Part shown: piece by piece, positions 1-13,500 of the stretch
Numbering within the stretch: position 1 is the first letter of the stretch
Layout of the letters: every line of letters starts with the position of its first letter
The notes under the pieces: generated by a model
Databases searched by the model: none
The model's input: only the letters and a program-made list of their open reading frames with translations
Told to the model about the DNA's origin: nothing
Program-made: the position numbers and the translations under genes
Origin: Augochlora pura
Taxonomy: Eukaryota; Arthropoda; Insecta; Hymenoptera; Halictidae
Length of the DNA: 64,000 nucleotides
Direction: 5' to 3'
NCBI RefSeq assembly: GCF_028453695.1
Contig: NC_135777.1
Location: forward strand, 17,101,714 to 17,165,713

Positions 1-650
1 GCCGACGCTATTGAGATGTATGGTTTTTCAACGCGGTGCGTGATCCTGTCTCTAAGAATCGGCTAACACTTAGATTTAGAAGGTTTCGTCGCGTGGCTGG
101 TGATCTTATAAGCTACACTAGCTGTGAGGTTATCTCATTACGTCTTATCTGGTGCTTTCGCCCCAACGCGAGCTTAGCGGTGCCCGTAGAGCTTAAATCG
201 CACGCAAGCTCACGGACGCAGCCTTTGCTTGCACGCAAATGGAGCGAGCCGCCCCGATGCGAAACGAAACTTCTAATGCTACACGCTGCTGGAAACTTTA
301 TGAAGAATCTGCCTGATAAACCATCTCCGTGACAATAAATCTGGGTTAGTCGGAAACACCGTTGTAAAAGTGGCCGCCTGCACTGGTTCACGGGCAGGCT
401 CTCTTTGTCGCTCGTGCACGACCAGTTGTTGAACACGATCAGAACGTTGACGGCACTTAATTGATTTCTCGCCGCTGCGGCGAAACCATTTTTCGGACCT
501 TTCAGCAATGCTGATTCACATTTGTATGCGCATTGCGTTCGAATAACACAGAATTCTGAGCTTTGTAGAATCGAGCTTTTACAGTAAATGTGTTGACGAT
601 GATATTTTTATATTTTGGGCGAACGCATTACATGGAAAAGTAATAAATAT

Positions 651-760
651 AATTTATATTTACTTATAATTTATATTTACTTGTGATTTACATTTACTTA
701 TAATTTATACTTATTTACGATAAATATTATAAATACAATTTATATTTATTTGTAGAGAGA
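651..760. repeat. Imperfect AT-rich short tandem repeat
   Basis: About five diverged copies of a 16-18-base unit resembling AATTTATATTTACTTAT are seen in a row. Nothing suggests function. Confidence 0.6.
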
Positions 761-2041
761 AACGAAAGAAATAACACGTTTTCTACGACTTGATAACAGT
801 CCTGTAACAATACCGTAAGTCACATATTTTCACTTCCAACACATTGTCGCTTGAAATTCTGATCACTATACCATGAGCAGTGTGTCGAGTTGCATAATAT
901 TTTCGAGTCTATAGAATTCTAAAAAACACGCGAATGCTATATGCTACTGTTAACTCTTCCTTATAGCTACAGTATTAAAAACGCAGCGCGGAAGGTTGAA
1001 CAGAGTCGGTGGATGGGACGACAGGGAAGGAGAGAGAGAGGACGGGTGTAGCAGATAAAACGTTCCAAAGAGTTGGTCGTTTATCTGTAAAGACCGGCAT
1101 CCGCCGAATCAGCCTCAGATACCGATACAACCCACACTTTCCTTCTCGTGTACGCGCTTAGGCTAACTTCCGAAAGCCGCCGACTTCCAGGGATCGCTGG
1201 TTCCGCCACGCGGCAACGCAGTGTTTTGTTTTCGTCCATAAATCACGAGCACAGCGTCGTTCGGCCGGGGATACGTTTCTCGATGAAAAATGAAATTAAC
1301 TCGTCGAAGAGCGACTCCAATAATTCCTGCAAATTCGAAGTGATTAATGAAATCGAAACTAATAAATGAATCTAATAAGTGTTCTAATTAAATTCAGCTT
1401 CTTCGAATATTTTACAGTAAAAATAAACTGTCCACTTAATATGTCAAGAAGCTTAAATGCATTTTCAGCGCACGATTCACCTTCATTTTAATTATTGATT
1501 TTCGATACAGCTAATTACGTTATTTAAAATTCGAAAAAGCTGCCGCGGATGAATTGTTTCATTAAATCATGTACTTGATAATAGTTGCAATTATTTATGA
1601 GTGAGAATTGATAATTTCTTTTAATTGTCGCAATGATTCAATTTTCCTCTATTTATTTCTCTCAAAAATGCATGAAATGTATGAGAAAAATATGGGAGAG
1701 TTTTAAAGTTGATTTTGAGCAAGAAATTACACGATATAAACGACAAGATATAATAGAGTTAATTTACCAACAAGTTTCCTAAATTCTAGGGTATCTGTGG
1801 ATGCCCATTACGAGGCCCGCAGAACGCGGGCCGGAAAAATGGATTCTAATAGCTTCGTACCTTAGTCGAGGCTTCAGGGTGCAGCTTGATTCGATTTCGA
1901 GAGATTAGGCGAAGTCGTCTTGGATTACCGAGTCACCAAGACGAAGGGGAAACCTTAGGATCAAAGTCCCGGTCGCGCTGCGACTTATCTGCATAGCGTT
2001 CCTCTTCCGGTTGTCGAACGGTAGATTAGAGAGGAGGAGGA

Positions 2042-2055
2042 GGGGGGGGGGGGGG
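2042..2055. repeat. Poly-G run after a GAG-rich stretch
   Basis: Fourteen consecutive G follow several GAG/AGG triplets. It is a simple-sequence tract, and its exact length may be unreliable in sequencing. Confidence 0.8.
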
Positions 2056-3374
2056 CATTTTTATTTTCTCGTCGAAACCGGGCGCGTATTGTCGCTCTTC
2101 CGCACAGGAAATCCAAACGCGTAGAATGATTCTATCCGCCTGATACCGACGCGGGAACGCGGCTGCTATCGAACGCTCCTGGAAATATTTTCTGCACGCT
2201 TCCGATACGTTTCGAAACTCATTAAAAATGTTCGCTGCTGAAAAACGACGCAAAAACAAAAGTGGCAAGGATTTCCTCGAAACAGAAATCACGGCAAATT
2301 TAAAGCAGCAATTGGTGAAGAAAGTCGTTTATTATACGAGAAAAATTATTATTAGCTGCGTCGATCTATTTTTAAAATGTACGAAATTTATAAAACGTGG
2401 GAGAAGTATTTTTATTGTAAAATCTAAAATTATCATTTTCTATGACGCATATACGTCGTCCGCAGCTAAGCGATTAGAATCATAAAAGGAAGTATTAAAT
2501 TAAAATAATACAACATTTAATATCTATAAATATTTATTAATTCATTCATAAATTTCTTGTCCCTTCTTTTTGTCGAAATTGTAGAAAAACTAGGGTTAAA
2601 GGAAAGGGAATAATTTTCTGGGGCGGTTAGTCATCGTGCGAAAGATTATGGCACGGCGAAAGAAATATTCGGTAAAGATTTTTCGATTCATTCATTCGGC
2701 TACCCTACGCGCGCTTAAAGAACCCATTATCACAGCAGCACGAAGAGGGTGATCGCGGAGTGTCGAAAAATATGTTCCAACTTTTTATCTTGTATCTGCA
2801 CTGCTGACTTGGCAATGGGTGCAGGGAACCGCTCCGTTAATTTATCGAGCAGGGAGTTCGTTAAACTGTGCGAAGTATACTCGGGAAAGAATTTCCCCGT
2901 GAACGATGCTTTCGTTTGATAGTAATTCAATTACAGTTACTATTTCTTCGATCTTAGAGCGGTCGCGTCGGTCACGCGAAATTGGAGCTGCCAAATTGTA
3001 TTGCAACTCTTTGCATATCGAAATTTGTTTGTCCTTTGGCTTCGTCGCTTGTGATCAATTAAACGATTGATTGAACTGTGAAATTCTATTTTATTGCATT
3101 TTCTAGAAGTACTCTAATTTTGTAGGTGATTTATATTATTATTTTTATATAGGCTGTGGATTTTACGTAATTATTTACACTACTGTTACATTATTCTTAA
3201 TTTATTAAAATGATCGAAGAACGAAATTAATATTTATCTTATTTCGATATATCCCTTGATGTGAAATTACAAATGAAAGATTTCCATCGATACTGTATAT
3301 TACAACATAATCGAGGTTACACGTTTTAGATATTTCTTGAATTATACATTGAATTAGATATACAACTCACCGAA

Positions 3375-3725
3375 AGTATTAATTTCCTCTGTAAAGCACA
3401 GTTATAGTTTAAAAAGCAGAATGATATAATATACATTCCCGAAGAATATTGATGGTAATTAAAGGACAGAATTTAGCATTTAATTTATCCACGAAGCACA
3501 ATATACTATACTACACATTTTCGAACAATGTTAACAATATTTAAAGCATAGAATTTAATATTTATTAAATCCGTAAAAGCGCAACGATACAGCCCGCTTT
3601 TTGGAAGAATATTAATAACTATGAAAGCACAGAACACTAAATTTATCCACGGTAGCAAAATAATATACTACATATTTTCAAATATTTACGACAATTGGAG
3701 CATGTTTAATTTATCCTTGGACAGT
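3375..3725. repeat. Degenerate tandem repeat, unit about 105-115 bp
   Basis: Roughly three diverged copies recur. Each has a block like ATTTATCCACG-AGCA, then ATATACTA-ACA, then CGAA-AAT-TT and an AAAGCA-AGAATTTA block. Copies are easiest to see near 3480, 3580 and 3640. It looks like an old local tandem duplication in AT-rich DNA. Confidence 0.5.
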
Positions 3726-6700
3726 TCAAACATGCTCTCCCATACAAGATTTAATTAATTAATATAGCACGTTTTCGGACGGCAGTTGTAACAAATAATA
3801 ACCTATAAAATTCAATCGATTAAAGGTTTTATTAAAATCGAACGCGACGTTCTATTTGTATTCCGCTAGGATCATGAAAAAGTCTATCGAATATTGATGC
3901 TGTTAAAGTATGTGTACAGACATTTTTATTCGCGTATAGAAGCGAAATGGAAAGGGGAGGAGTCGGGGATATAACGAGCCGAAAATACAGCGGATTTCAT
4001 AAACGAAAGAAATCTATCAGGAGAAACTCGGTTTCGCTCCTTCAAGGGTTGTCCTTCTGATGAATCTTATCTCACGGCGAGAACTGTCAAAGAGGAACCG
4101 TCCTGACGCTTCCGTCGTGCTTCCTTCACAGCGTAAACGGGGAGATAACCAGAAGACCGATAGGGCCTGCACCAGAAATGAGAAATGTCTTTGCGCTTGT
4201 ACAGATTAAAGATTTCGCGGATGAGTTGGCTGACATTTTTCCTTACCGCTTTTAATTTATCAAAGTCGATAAAATATCTATAGCGTCGCTGCAAGTACGG
4301 TTACAGTGTTCTTCGATGTATTTGTACAAAGACTGCCAAATTGACGTAAAATGATTCGTAACAATATTAATTTTAGGCTATAACATTAGGCTGAATGATT
4401 TTATACAATAAATATGAGATCGTGTTATCGTGATGCTACTTACAATGATTTATTCAATTATTGTTTCATAATAAGTATAGGCTGTATAATAAAATACTTT
4501 CTTTTTATTTATACTTTAGATCGTATTAATAGATTATTAAATACGACAGGAGTACTAATTTTTCTAGCGAGTTCAATTATGCGTTATTAGTGAATAATCA
4601 AAATTGGAATGGATACTTTAAAATGGAAGAAAATATTGAACAACAGTCGACATTATTAGTAACAAGCTAAGCATTGTTACTGAAATAAAATATTGAAATT
4701 GATAAGAAGAACATTTTAATTGTAGTCAATGAAAGGTATATTAAAAAATTTACTATAATATCAAAAGCAACCAGAACACTGTTTCAATAAAAATTTGATC
4801 AAATAAAAGATAAAATAGCAGCCATTTCATCTGAAATAATTAAGAGAAACGTCATCTTTATAACAATATAAAATAACGAATTACTCAAACAACCACTATT
4901 AAGATCAACCTACAATCACCAGACATAACCTAGAATTCATATCTCGCTGCAATAAATAAAATAGTCACGATGACGTGATAATGACCAAACATAGTAATCG
5001 CACGCGACTGAATCAAAGAGAAGATTTTCGGCTGGGAGAAAGTTGCCGCCGGAAGACTGACAATATGGCGGCAGGTTCACCGAAGGGATCTTTGCGCATC
5101 AGGGAAGGTCGCTAATAAACAGACCGCATAATACGGTTTCCTGTGGGCAAATCTGCGGAGTAAAAGCCTGCCTTGAACCAGCTGATCCCGGTACAGAGAC
5201 GATGCCAGGTCGGGCCACCTTAATGAAAACTATACGTCTCTGGATTAAGGTGGGCACTGGTCAGCCTTCGGTCTTCCTAGGCACGAGACCTGTCTTACGC
5301 AACCATGGGGGCGGATTCTATGGTGACCAGCGTATTAGATGGAAGTTTAGGGCATTAATACCTAATATCGTGCCACCGGCAGTAAATCCTTTGTTGGTCA
5401 TCTTGCCGGGAGACTTAGCACCTTACATCGCCTGGCATCGATAACGTCCTTCAACAGTTTACGGTGGAACGTATATAAACCCTTTTGATACACACGCCTC
5501 GTCCAGATTAGAAGTTTCATGATTATGTTTTCCGACCGTGATTCCCGGCCACCTTTTGTTTGCCCGCCGAAAACAAGTAATCCACCTGCCACGTCTTCGA
5601 CAGTTGCCAGATGTGGCCGCGCGTCGATCGAGAGAGTTTTGCGAAATACAATTCAAACGGTTGAATAAAAAAAACCATTCAAATTTTGTTCGGCTTTGTT
5701 ACCTTATCCGTTATAATGTTCGCGTTTGTTTTCTTAAATTTTTTCCTCTTTGAATCGTGAATTGAAGAAAGAGAAAATGTTAGGAAATATTTGTATCAAG
5801 TTGAAGTGGACGCAGAATGAAGACTGAAACAGTAACTTTGATAAATTAAGAAAAATGTGAAATTGCTAATTGAAGAACTCGTTTTTATTAATTTAAAAGA
5901 ATTGGAACCTCTTTTTATAAGAATTTTCCAAGCGTGTTTTCCACAAAAATATTCTATTATTTTAATTTTGTCCATGGATTTTACTTCAAGAAGGAATGAA
6001 CTAAAATTCTGGTATTTCGTAATGTAATTTCATGGAACTTGAATATATATTAGCGAGGGTGTTTTCCTTTGTTCCGGAGGCAACCGGACGATGTTTTGTT
6101 TTCCGCTAATTGCAACGTAGTCCGAGGTTTTCGGTTTTCTTAATAAGTATTACCTTGTATACCGAATGGAATCGGTGAAAGCAAGTTTACCCTCCTTCTT
6201 CTTCTTTCCTCGCCTCCTACGGTTCGCCATTTCCTCGGTTTCGCAGAAGTCTGGGATTACGGCCTGGAGTGGGATAGACTCCGGGACTTAAGTCAGGGTT
6301 ACACAAGGATCGCAGCTATTGTGCCATCGCCCAGCTCTTATTGTCTCGGGATAGACGAGTGGATCTGCATATGCTTAGCGCGGGAGTTAAACTTCTCTCA
6401 ACGATCTTCAGCCTCACGAATCATCTGGACCCTCGAATTCAAATCCCGAAACGCGAAACCGTGCGGCTATTGTCAGTCGAATCTGCGAAACCGGAACTGA
6501 CTTGATTCTTCGCCGCTTGCGCACAATGGTCTGAAATCCCCGAAAACAAGGAAAAAATATGCACGTGTTTGAGAACCTCGGTTCGAGAATTTCAGACTTC
6601 AGAATAATTAGTTTTTGGGATCGCTGGTTGCAATTTTGAAGCCGGGGATCGAACGTTTATTATCGTACGCTGCAACTTTATGAAATGACTAGTTTCAAAG

Positions 6701-7366
6701 TTTCTAATTCCTTAACTGAATTTATATTATAACTTGTGAAAGTTACTTTCAGCACTTCGTAAACCTAGTGCTAATAACAGTAAACATTTACGTTGTTAAT
6801 TTCGGATTATTTTATCCTAACATTTCTACAATTGCATTGCAATTTAGCGCGTTCATTTAAAATATGAATTTACATTAATAGGAAACAGTTGACTGTGTCA
6901 AAGTATATAAAAGGATGTAAATTACTTTTATTTTAAAATAATTGTAATCGACATGCTACTTTGAAATAACAGTGATTTTCGAATCTTATTTTATTCACTG
7001 CGATGAATATGTATAATTGTAAGAGCGAACAGATTTTTACTCATTCTTAAATTGTATATATTTACTATAATAAATGATATATTCGATAAACAATCACTAT
7101 TTGATGTGAATTTATCTTTTAATATTGTAAAATATATAAAGTATTATTATGCATACGTGCTCTCGAACCTTTATTTCTAATAAAAATATTAGCTCTGTTT
7201 AATGTCGCAGTTAGTTAGTATAAAAACATTGCAAACTACAATATTGCAGAGCTTGTTCACGAACAATCGCGCTCTAAGGTGGATTTCGAAGATTAATAAG
7301 AAAGTATCGGGTAATGGGAAAATAATTTGTTTAGACGTCTAATTGGTGCGTGTATAATTGTTACAG

Positions 7367-7509
7367 GAAAGAATATCCCAGTGCATTGTGTGGTCGAGAC
7401 TATTCACAACATCGTCGAGAGTCATGTGAGCAACTCCCGTGAGAATTGGCGGAGGCCTCAAGTAGAGACGGATTCGTACGTGATCATCCCTGTGGCCATG
7501 CCTTTCCAA
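7367..7509 (+). CDS. dve: dve exon A: first half of the SATB-type ULD domain
   Basis: The acceptor is ATTGTTACAG before 7367 and the donor is CAA|GTAAAT. The exon starts at codon position 2 and ends in phase 0. The preceding base of the split codon is in another exon; if it is G, the residue is Gly, as in SATB1. The encoded segment with IPVHCVVE matches the opening strand of the SATB1 ubiquitin-like domain. In-frame sequence upstream is intronic in character. Confidence 0.88.
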
Positions 7510-10500
7510 GTAAATACATATTATTTATACATTAAGAGATTATTCCGGTTTTGCAAGACGTCACGCAATTTTTAGCAATTATAAACGAAACAACCACAGA
7601 CACTAACAAAAATTAAATGTTATTACATACTCGCGACACGGAATTCCTTATATTTTTATAAAAGAATTCATAAGTAAATAAAAATTTGTATAAATTTCCA
7701 TTAATAATTCGAAGCATCATATATTAAAAACATACAGTCGCGAGTACATTAAATTGCAATAAATGACTAAAATTTATTTTTGATGATGAAGAGAGCAGTC
7801 CACTAGACAGTGACTGTAACACTTCTTTTAAATATTACCATTAGTCGGAGTGACAGAAAAAAATATAAAAAATTGCTCTCAAAGATATAAAGTTTTCCTT
7901 TAAATTACCACTTTTGTTGTTCAACGAATGATGGTCGTTTACGTTTTCTAGGATTTAGTTGGTGAGGCACTGGTGCGTCTGGGCTACTCAAGCGACGTGA
8001 TACCGAGCGCCAGGGGTAGCATCGTAATAAGAAATTGGAAACCACTGCCAATGGAGAAGGTCGCGGATGGTCCGCTGTTGACGGTAGGCGACATTTTGGC
8101 CGAGTTGACCTCGGTCGCGACATTGAAGATCCAAGTGTACAGATCGAGACCGCCACCGCCCAGTCCGGCGGCGGAAGTCAGGAACAAGCTGCTGAGACTG
8201 CTGTTGCTGCACAGCCACGCGCTTTTGGTGTCTGCTGGTTGCCCTTTGGACGAGGTGAGTCTAAGAGCTTTTTCTCCATTCGTTTATCCACTAACTCTGA
8301 CGAGAGAAGTATCGTCAAAAGTATCTATATGCGCGGAGAAAAATTTATTATTGTTAGTAAATTAAATTTATCATTGTTACTAAATTAAATTTATTATTAT
8401 TATTAAATTAAATTTATTATTATTCTTAAGTTATATTTATTACACTGGATGATATTTTAACACTTGAGATGAAGAAGACAAAAAGAAGATAGAATTTGAA
8501 ATCTCAGATACTTTTAAATGATTTTTTTTTGTTTAAAATATTAAAGAGTAAATATTGAAAATCTTCTACCACATAACAATTATAACAGTTGCTTTGTAAT
8601 ATATCCTACATGCAAATATGTTTAACTAATATTCTCATACTAAATCTTATTATAACAGTCATAGTTCCATTGTGCTGACAATAGAAAATTAATCTTACTC
8701 ATTCCTTCTTTTAATCAATATCGTTTGCATATGCAATAATTTTAATAGCCGGACAAATATATAAAATTAATATATTACTAACTCAATCCTATTTATACTG
8801 CCTCTAATGATTAAATACGTTAATTGCTGGAGGATCTCTAAATCGCAACATAAATTTAAAAATACTGATTAATGCCTAATGAGAATTGCAATAATGTTGC
8901 AAGCTTTCTAATGAAAGGAATATTACAATCGCCATGGAGAATATTTACCGAAGGCCGGCCACGTCAACCTCCGGGGACTGCTAAAAATGATTCGTTGAAT
9001 TTTAAACGCGGTGATTTTAATCTGCGCGATAATCCACGCCGCGGATGGCTTTCAGTTATTGATGAAGACATTCTGCACAATTTAGTTGATGAAAATCGAC
9101 GAATTTCGACGGACGAGCTTAGCACGACGTTCGAACATTCATACGTCAACCACCGTCGGCTCGGCATTAAACGTTTTTAGCTGGAAGAACGCCGGTTTAT
9201 ACGTGTACAACCCAAAATCCGACAACATTTTTTTCCGGCCCGCGGGTACGTGCTACGCGGGAATTCACAGCAGAGAAATTTCCATAGTTTTCGCGCAATC
9301 TCGTGTCTGAAAGAACTGCAAGCGCTTAAATAAAACGCGCAAATGACGGTTCGAAATCGAATTGTAGGTTACCGAAAAGTCTGACAAAAATGTTGAGAAC
9401 TGCTAACACGTAGCGTGTTGTTGCTATAAAAATCGTGGCAAACGAATCAATTTTTATAAGAAAATCCTGCATCCGTGAAGTTTCTCGTTTCTCGTAGCTG
9501 GGATTTTCGATTTAAAGTTTGCAGAGAAATTCGCTAGAATTCGTATCGATCTGCGCGTGTCGTATGCTTTTTGTTTCCGAATTTGTTGTATTTGTTTGAA
9601 AGTAGGACGAATGATAGTAATTGTAAGAGAGCGATAGTGTTTGACGCGAAAGTGTAGATGAGCGATGTGGATGAAGCGGGAAGTTAAAGCAGGATTCGGG
9701 ATCAGGAGCGCGGAAGACTTCAGCGCTCTAAGACCGCTTAAAAATGTATAAAATGTAAATCTAACCAAGGGAGTGTTTGTCGTCGGGACACCTAATCTCA
9801 TTAAGAAGTCCTCCGGCCAGCGCACTTGTTCCTCCTTCGGAAACCACTGCGGTAATCTTCGCCGGATTCTTGCTCGGAGGTCGCTGATCTTCGTCTTAAA
9901 TAAATGTTCTCTCGGTTTCGAGTCACCGCGATGACATTTCTAGACCCTGGATTACCAAGTACATCTACGGATAATTAAACCGTCATTATTCAAGAGAATT
10001 CAGCAGACTTTCTTTCCTGCTTTATTATTTTACGTCTCCTCTATCGTTGCTCGTTGACAGTTACTTAATAAAGTGACGACGCCGATACACTATACAAAAT
10101 TTAGATATTATGTTTGAAAATAATTGCTTTCTCAAAACTTATAAAAAGGTAATTGTTGCATGAGTTGCACGACTCAATAATATAAAATTAAATAGATAAA
10201 ACGGAAATATTCTAAAATAAAAATATTATTTTAGATTTAGAGTTAAAATGGTTTCGAGTGCAGTGGGTTAATTTTGTGAACTAACAATCTCCATGACGAC
10301 AATGTAAAAATTAATTTACACCACTTTTGCTACTTACAAAAGACAATAAACTTCGTTGTAGTCGCGCGCAGCGTGCTTGCATTAATAATTTTATTACATA
10401 GTGAACCACGGCCCAATCAACAATATTGATTAAATCAAATGAATGCTTCATTGTGGTAGGACTGTCTTGTATAAACGCTGATATCCATATTCACTTTATT

Positions 10501-13500
10501 AATTGTGTGCATCAATTTAATTGAAATTAAATATCTCTTGCTCACTTCTGTGCACGTCCCGATATTGTAGCTATTTTTTAGTTGACGATTTGTAACAAAG
10601 CATCGAAACGAGCTAGGCAGCTGCAGCACATTGTTCATGTTAAATAAAGCTTTCGATTTCGTGTTTTCAATTTTCATTTCATGTTACATTGTACCTGCTA
10701 TTGAGAATTAAATTATATATAACAATGCAATCAAACGAAATGAATTATACGCATTAAAATTCGTTGAATGTTTTCCGGTGCTTTTTGTGTACTCGAACGT
10801 GTCAGCGGTGTGTCGTTTGTAGGCTAACGAACTTAAAACATTTAGGACATGGACGCTGGGACTGCATTTAGTAATAAACTCTATGATAATAATTATTATC
10901 CTTGTTATTATTGAATTTATAGAGAATTAAAGTAGAGAAATTATTGGAGCACTTTGGAAGGTTTAGATCATTATAGTATTTAATATATGTATAGAGAGTT
11001 ATTAAGCAATACATGTTTCCTATATTTAGGGTTCGGTAGCCTTATCGTTAAACAATTAAATAATTTTCTCGAGCCTGAATTTGATACACGAGTTTAATTT
11101 GTTAATCATTCGAGAACAGATTATTTCGAACTTATTAAAATTGTAAAGGATATGAAGGAACTTTTACTTAACCCTTTGCACTCTTTTCATATTATGAAAA
11201 ATTAGATTTCAAAAATTATTAAAAATACAGCTGCTGTTGCACGAGTTACAAGATTCAATTTCATATGCATAAAATACATTTTATATAAAATAAAGATGCT
11301 ACATGTCAGAAAATTGATTTTAGGATCACAGTGAAAATGGCATCGAGTGCAAAGGGTTAATAATAATCGATTAATTTCTAACAGTTAACGACGCCGAACC
11401 GGATAGATTCGCGTTTCGGAATTCCCGCTACTTTCTTGTCGCGTCGGTGGACAAGACGATGCCTAAGGAGGATCCGGTTGATTTGATTTCTCCGAAGATC
11501 GAAACGGCACCGTACGATGTCCATGTAAGGGCAGCAAGGGCGTACCCTTTCGACAGCAATGAAGATCTCATAGCGTATGATAGGATTACCCTTTACTCAA
11601 CCAAATTCGCGGCCTTCATCAAAAGCCCCCTCGATATCGGAAGAAGGAGAAGGGTGAGGGGGCGCGCACCCGCCCCCCCACTCTCCCCCTACGGGCTGGC
11701 ATTATCTAAGTGCACTCTCTTTGAAGATCCTACTGTACTTGCCCATCCCCGAACTTTAATGCTGCTCGCGGTGGTCTATGATTACCAATTTTCCCTGACA
11801 GTCGTTTCCTTCTCGAGTTTCGGCCTGTCGGCTAATGGCGAGCCCGGCTGCGATAGAGAACCGGCGCTGCTCGAATGCGTATGACTTAATCTGTCGATCA
11901 TTCGCCGAGAACTATATGTATACAGGGCTGTGTGGAGCAGGTAACAGGGCCGATCGATTTTGGAAGCCTTGATACGTGGAATTCGTGCTTTAAATTACAG
12001 CCGTTTTGCTACGGTCAATATCAACCCGTACAAACACTGATTCGTTGACAGCCCGCGCGTTCCTCCGCTGCAAACTAACCCCCCCCCCCCCCCCCCTCCC
12101 GCCATTCTCCGGTTTCCGATACTTTAACCTACAGGGTTGAAACCTGTACAGGTAGAACCTGTTCGGTTCTATTATCATTTTTTTAGGCGTTCCAGTATTC
12201 CTCAAAAAATGTTTCAAACAAAATTTTATCGCTAATGAACAATTGTAGAGTTTATTTTCATCTTATTTATATCGCATTCCATTTGTATTATATTTTAGTT
12301 ATACTTTTTTGTATTATATTTATTTTATATTATATTTATGTTATATCATATCTTCAATACAGAAAATTTGATCATAACACTCGAAACATAACCTTGACAT
12401 AATAATTTTATATTTTATTTATAGCACGTTTCATCTGTACTATATTTTACTTAAACTTTTTTGTATTATATTTATGTTGTATTATATCTTCAATACAAAA
12501 AGTTTAATCGTAAAAATCAAAACATAACCTTGACACAACAATTGTATATTTTATTTATATCTTATATATATTATACTTTTTTGTACTATTGTATGTTTAT
12601 TTTATATTATGTTTCTGTTATACTGTGTCTTCGATTTATATTTATTCTACAGTTAACTTATACACAAAATTGAATTCTCACTCCAATTAATTGTAAATTT
12701 TGCAAACATTTTGTTATCGATTGCCTAGTAAATTAGGCTTCCTGAGATCTCGAATAGGACCAGATCGCATTGGCCCTATTTTAAGGAAGCTATTGTGTTT
12801 CGAAAGGCGTGTGCAGATTTTTTCCGCTGACACGAGTGTATCTCATTTCTCCTTATTTGTATAGTCATAATGCACTCCTGTCAACCGTGGAATTGGCAGT
12901 GAAATACAATCTGTTGATACTAAGTGGAAAGCATAGTTTGGCGAGGCTTACTATTACTATACTGTGGGATTTTATGCAACATTAAAATCGCCTGCATCAA
13001 TTGCACAGAGGAAGATTGCGGCAAATAATATATTTCTTCTTCTAATATTTTTGATGGAATGAAATATTGAGTCGATCGATGGTATTTTAATGACTTAAAT
13101 AGATTAGTATATAAAGGTTATTAATTTTTTTAACGCCTTTGATACTTCGTGCATAAAAATCGCAGTGTTTACATCATTTTTAAACACTTTTTATGCGGTG
13201 CTTCTCTGACACTTTAAAGTCATATTAATAATGTAATAAATTAATTAAATAAACTGGAAGTATCGCATCAAATTAATTCTTTTCCAGAGTTGTCAAAACT
13301 GTAAAAATGATTAGAACGTCATTAGTGTCATGAAATAGGATGTCGCTCTCATGGAGAAAGAAGAAGTAATTAAGTTTACAATTTTGCTCTGAGAACTACA
13401 AAAATTAGCAAATTAATGAATTCGAAAGTCTCATCTTTTCACCCTCTTCGAATTCGTTTATAACATAAAAAAGTGGCATATTTTTATAGCCTACGGGAAT

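Larger units (their letters stand above)
1..7366. other. Non-coding DNA upstream of the first visible dve exon (5' intron or 5' flank)
   Basis: No open reading frame here has recognisable domains or convincing splice signals. Most of it is AT-rich. GC-richer islands lie at about 1000-1270, 1790-2000, 5000-5450 and 6180-6540; the last contains a GGATTA core (about 6253) of the kind bound by K50 homeodomains. A G-run sits at 2042-2055 and imperfect tandem repeats at about 651-760 and 3375-3725. The exon starting at 7367 begins inside a codon, so at least one upstream coding exon must exist. It could be hidden here as a short exon or lie outside the window. The islands could be enhancers, but that is inference. 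Confidence 0.6.

Noticed and set aside
8872..8997. Upstream part of the frame containing the mariner relic as a real small gene
   Set aside because: Only the part after about 8998 resembles transposase. The preceding residues have no recognisable match and the ATG context is AT-rich intron.
9454..9825. A 123-codon minus-strand frame as a gene
   Set aside because: No domain, signal or splice context was recognised; the length is possible by chance in this GC-intermediate stretch.
11447..11884. A 145-codon frame in the large dve intron as an extra dve exon
   Set aside because: The SATB1 alignment runs directly from exon B to exon C without it, the frame contains no recognisable domain, and it includes GC-rich low-complexity sequence.
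13151..13196. miRNA precursor
   Set aside because: The stem is short, AT-rich and bulged, with under 50 bases in total; it is not like a typical 60-80-base animal hairpin.
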